DNA of 64,000 bases from assembly GCF_002954585.1 (NCBI RefSeq), contig NZ_MSCI01000001.1:434001-498000 (forward strand), read 5' to 3'. How positions within the stretch are numbered: the first letter of the stretch is position 1; each line of letters opens with the position of its first letter. Source of the DNA: Vibrio chagasii. Lineage in GTDB: Bacteria > Pseudomonadota > Gammaproteobacteria > Enterobacterales > Vibrionaceae. This document shows positions 61,950-64,000 of this stretch, piece after piece. Below the pieces are notes generated by a model. That model did no database searches. It was not told where the DNA came from and saw only the letters and a program-made list of their open reading frames with translations. Made by a program: the position numbers and the translations under genes.

Positions 61950-62101
61950 CGTTGTGTCCAAACTTGTTCAAAAATTTTGAATAACTCGTTTAATTTGAAA
62001 TGATGTTACCAATGTAAAGCTTGGTAAATACTATGTTACAGAAACTTAGTGTAGGGTACGCTTTGAAAACTACACGACTCGTTAACTTTCGGAATAGATG
62101 T

Positions 62102-62641
62102 ATGGAAAACAACGTTAGAAATTACAACCCTTTAGCAAGAGCGATGCATTGGATTTCAGCGCTAACAATTTTTGGTTTATTTGGCGTTGGCCTGTGGATG
62201 GTTGACCTTTCATATTACAGCGAGTGGTACAAAACAGCACCAGACTACCATCGTTCGGTAGGCATTCTTTTGGCTGTTGTTACTGTAGTTCGCTTGGTTT
62301 GGAAGTTAGTTACCGCGTCACCGAAAGTAGAAGGTAAAGCTTACGAAGTTGTAGCTGCGAAAATTGCTCATGGCTTTATGTACCTTAACTTAGCGGTTTT
62401 ATTTATTTCTGGTTATTTGATTTCTACATCAGATGGTCGTGGGATCGATGTTTTCAATTGGTTCACCGTGCCTAGTATGGGCGAACTATTTGCAAATCAA
62501 TCTGATCTTGCAGGAACGGTTCACTACTATGCTGCCTGGGTACTGATCATTATGGCATCAGTGCACGCCTTAGCGGCGATAAAACACCACGTTATCGACA
62601 AAGACGATACGCTACGAAAAATGATAGGAGCTTCAAAATGA
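62102..62641 (+). CDS. cytochrome b561
   Basis: A 179-aa integral di-heme cytochrome. I use ATG 62102 (the frame opens at 62021). Four membrane helices and the conserved heme-ligand histidines (AMHWISALTIF, YHRSVGILL, HYYAAWVLIIMASVHALAAIKHH) match cytochrome b561. The stop overlaps the YceI start by four bases, so the pair is co-translated, a common arrangement in which the YceI protein may bind the quinone-linked lipid. Confidence 0.92.
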   Translation: MENNVRNYNPLARAMHWISALTIFGLFGVGLWMVDLSYYSEWYKTAPDYHRSVGILLAVVTVVRLVWKLVTASPKVEGKAYEVVAAKIAHGFMYLNLAVLFISGYLISTSDGRGIDVFNWFTVPSMGELFANQSDLAGTVHYYAAWVLIIMASVHALAAIKHHVIDKDDTLRKMIGASK

Positions 62642-63207
62642 AAAAGTCAATTATCGCTACAGGATTAGCATTCGCTATGGCAATGCCTTTCGCTGCTAAC
62701 GCTGCTGATTACGTGATTGATACAAAAGGTGCACACGCATCAGTTAACTTTAAAGTTAGCCACCTAGGTTACAGCTTTATCCAAGGGCGTTTTAACACAT
62801 TCTCTGGTGATTTCTCGTATGACGCAAACAACGTTGAAGCATCAAAAGTAAACGTTGTTGTTGATACAACGAGTCTAGACTCTAACCATGCTGAGCGTGA
62901 TAAGCACATTCGTAGCTCTGATTTCATTGACGCTGGTAAGTTCTCAGATGCTACATTCAACAGCACGAAAGTTGTTGATAAAGGCGACGGCAAACTTGAA
63001 GTTATGGGTGATCTTAAACTTCACGGTGTAACTAAGCCAATCGTTATCGAAGCTGAATTCATCGGTGCTGGTCAAGACCCATGGGGCGGTGAGCGTGCTG
63101 GTTTCGTTGGTACAACTCGCCTAGAACTTGCTGACTTCAACATTCCAGTAATGGGTGCTTCAAGCTATGTAGATATGGATCTACACGTTGAAGGTATCAA
63201 GAAATAA
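62638..63207 (+). CDS. YceI-family periplasmic lipid-binding protein
   Basis: A 189-aa exported protein. Signal peptide MKKSIIATGLAFAMAMPFAANA is cleaved near residue 22. The mature part begins DYVIDTKGAHASVNFKVSHLGYSFIQGRFNTFSGDF, the typical YceI start, and ends MDLHVEGIKK. Members bind isoprenoid lipids. Overlaps the b561 gene and is followed by a terminator. Confidence 0.94.
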   Translation: MKKSIIATGLAFAMAMPFAANAADYVIDTKGAHASVNFKVSHLGYSFIQGRFNTFSGDFSYDANNVEASKVNVVVDTTSLDSNHAERDKHIRSSDFIDAGKFSDATFNSTKVVDKGDGKLEVMGDLKLHGVTKPIVIEAEFIGAGQDPWGGERAGFVGTTRLELADFNIPVMGASSYVDMDLHVEGIKK

Positions 63208-63309
63208 TCTCGCAATTAGTGGGCGTTTGTAGGTATCAATCTTTTAGCGAATTTCAAAGTTCACTAGATACCTAAACACGACAATTTGAAATAACGAAAG
63301 GCGCAAAGT

Positions 63310-63336
63310 ATTCACTTTGCGCCTTTTTATTAACGT
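63310..63336 (+). terminator. terminator of the b561-yceI operon
   Basis: AGGCGCAAAG pairs with CTTTGCGCCT around TATTCA, followed by TTTTATT. Confidence 0.9.
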
Positions 63337-63539
63337 AAATGGCAACGCGTTTTGATCTGTTTTGTGTCAAATCTTTAGTAGCGTCTTAAGCCACCATTTA
63401 CTATTAGTCAGTCAACGTTGCTATGACTGATCCATTTACGTAAGCGACTAATCCCTAATCGATTACCTTTACCTTCGCACATCGCATTGCTAGCTAAATT
63501 ATTCCTAGCTAAACCGTTGTCAGTTTGACGATTAACTAG

Positions 63540-64000
63540 TTATGCTGTTTCTAATTCAGCTTCAGCAACCACGTTTAGACGATCACCGTAAATAGGGCGA
63601 AGTGCTTGCATCACCTCAGTTCGAGTGAGAACACCCACCATTACACCGTTTTCTAATACTGGAAGCATGTGTGGTTGGCTTACTTTCATCGCTTTAGCTC
63701 GTTCCTCTAGAGAAAGAGAAGTCAGTCGAGTCGCAAAGCCCATGCTAGTAGTAGGGTACAGTTGCTCTTTGTCGATACATAGGAACTCAGCCACATCAAC
63801 TAGCTTGTCGTTTGCATCGATGGCCACAACGTCACGGCTCATTAGGTCTACGACTTTTTGGCCTTTAGTTGGGATGTAGTCTTGGCACCATAAGTCAACC
63901 ATTACGTCATGAACAGAGAAGATACCAACAAGACGACCTTCAACGTCGCAAACAGGAGCGCTAACAAGTTGAGCGTCTAAAAGTGAATCAATTGCCACTG
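63540..64000 (-). CDS. CBS-domain protein, 5' end beyond the window
   Basis: A partial gene whose visible 153 codons begin inside the first CBS domain (AIDSLLDAQLVSAPVCDVEGRLVGIFSVHDVM) and include a second CBS domain (MLPVLENGVMVGVLTRTEVMQAL). CBS pairs bind adenosyl ligands and regulate neighbouring domains. The GTG at 63998 could mimic a start, but the domain already begins before it, so the gene continues past the right edge. The rest of the protein is unknown. Confidence 0.85.
   Translation of the reverse strand, partial: VAIDSLLDAQLVSAPVCDVEGRLVGIFSVHDVMVDLWCQDYIPTKGQKVVDLMSRDVVAIDANDKLVDVAEFLCIDKEQLYPTTSMGFATRLTSLSLEERAKAMKVSQPHMLPVLENGVMVGVLTRTEVMQALRPIYGDRLNVVAEAELETA

Noticed and set aside
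1..64000. tRNA, rRNA, IS elements and CRISPR arrays
   Set aside because: None was seen: no tRNA cloverleaf with CCA, no transposase gene and no regularly spaced repeats other than attC sites.

Overview
The window looks like part of a Vibrio genome, probably the second chromosome of a Splendidus-clade-like species. That is inference from gene content and order: an IntIA-type integron integrase with Vibrio-type attC repeats, the gcvP-gcvH-glyA / regulator / gcvT cluster, a vibriolysin-type metalloprotease, a GlyGly-CTERM trypsin-like protease and a second tryptophanyl-tRNA synthetase. No rRNA, tRNA, IS element or CRISPR array was seen.

Region 1 (1-2850) is the integron platform and its left flank. 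The flank holds the 3' end of a cassette-like gene with a broken attC-like start, a large hairpin, a small orphan ORF and a two-gene fragment resembling a phage baseplate spike. The integrase gene (minus strand, 1490-2482) is intact and has a perfect-format LexA/SOS box just upstream of its start. Between it and the attI core lies a perfect 20-bp inverted repeat that mimics attC ends.

Region 2 (2789-13000) is a cassette array of 17 cassettes, all read rightwards and each ending in an attC site of 57-128 nt. Most encode proteins of unknown function. Several look like immunity-type proteins (Imm41-like, SUKH-like, DUF6678-, DUF6882- and DUF6966-like), two are GNAT acetyltransferases and one is a Bax-inhibitor-1-like membrane protein. 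One whole 565-bp cassette is present twice. No toxin-antitoxin pair was recognised. This is the least described part of the window.

Region 3 (13000-26600) is chromosomal accessory sequence: an AraC regulator whose 5' end abuts the array, dsdA, trpS2 with a structured leader, a lipoprotein broken by one nonsense codon, a secreted M4 metalloprotease, a decayed glyoxalase-type gene, a delta-class carbonic anhydrase, a LysE exporter, a type IV pilin-like protein, a MATE pump and small envelope proteins.

Region 4 (26700-34100) is the glycine cleavage / one-carbon cluster. gcvP, gcvH and glyA run leftwards; a cupin-type XRE regulator and gcvT run rightwards. Iterated operator-like repeats and PurR-like boxes are present, and no glycine riboswitch was found. 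One-carbon and purine metabolism returns at 39700-43030 with fhs (PurR-like box 33 bp upstream) and gsk.

Region 5 (34300-64000) mixes secretion (GlyGly-CTERM protease), ribosome rescue (arfB), two HAD phosphatases, second-messenger enzymes (a PAS-GGDEF, an HD-GYP and an EAL protein), a chemoreceptor, a TyrP-like permease, acpH, a DEAD-box helicase, a TetR-controlled RND efflux operon with two membrane-fusion lipoproteins, a cytochrome b561/YceI pair and a CBS-domain gene cut by the right edge. Three short protein genes (37-42 codons) were found in gaps.
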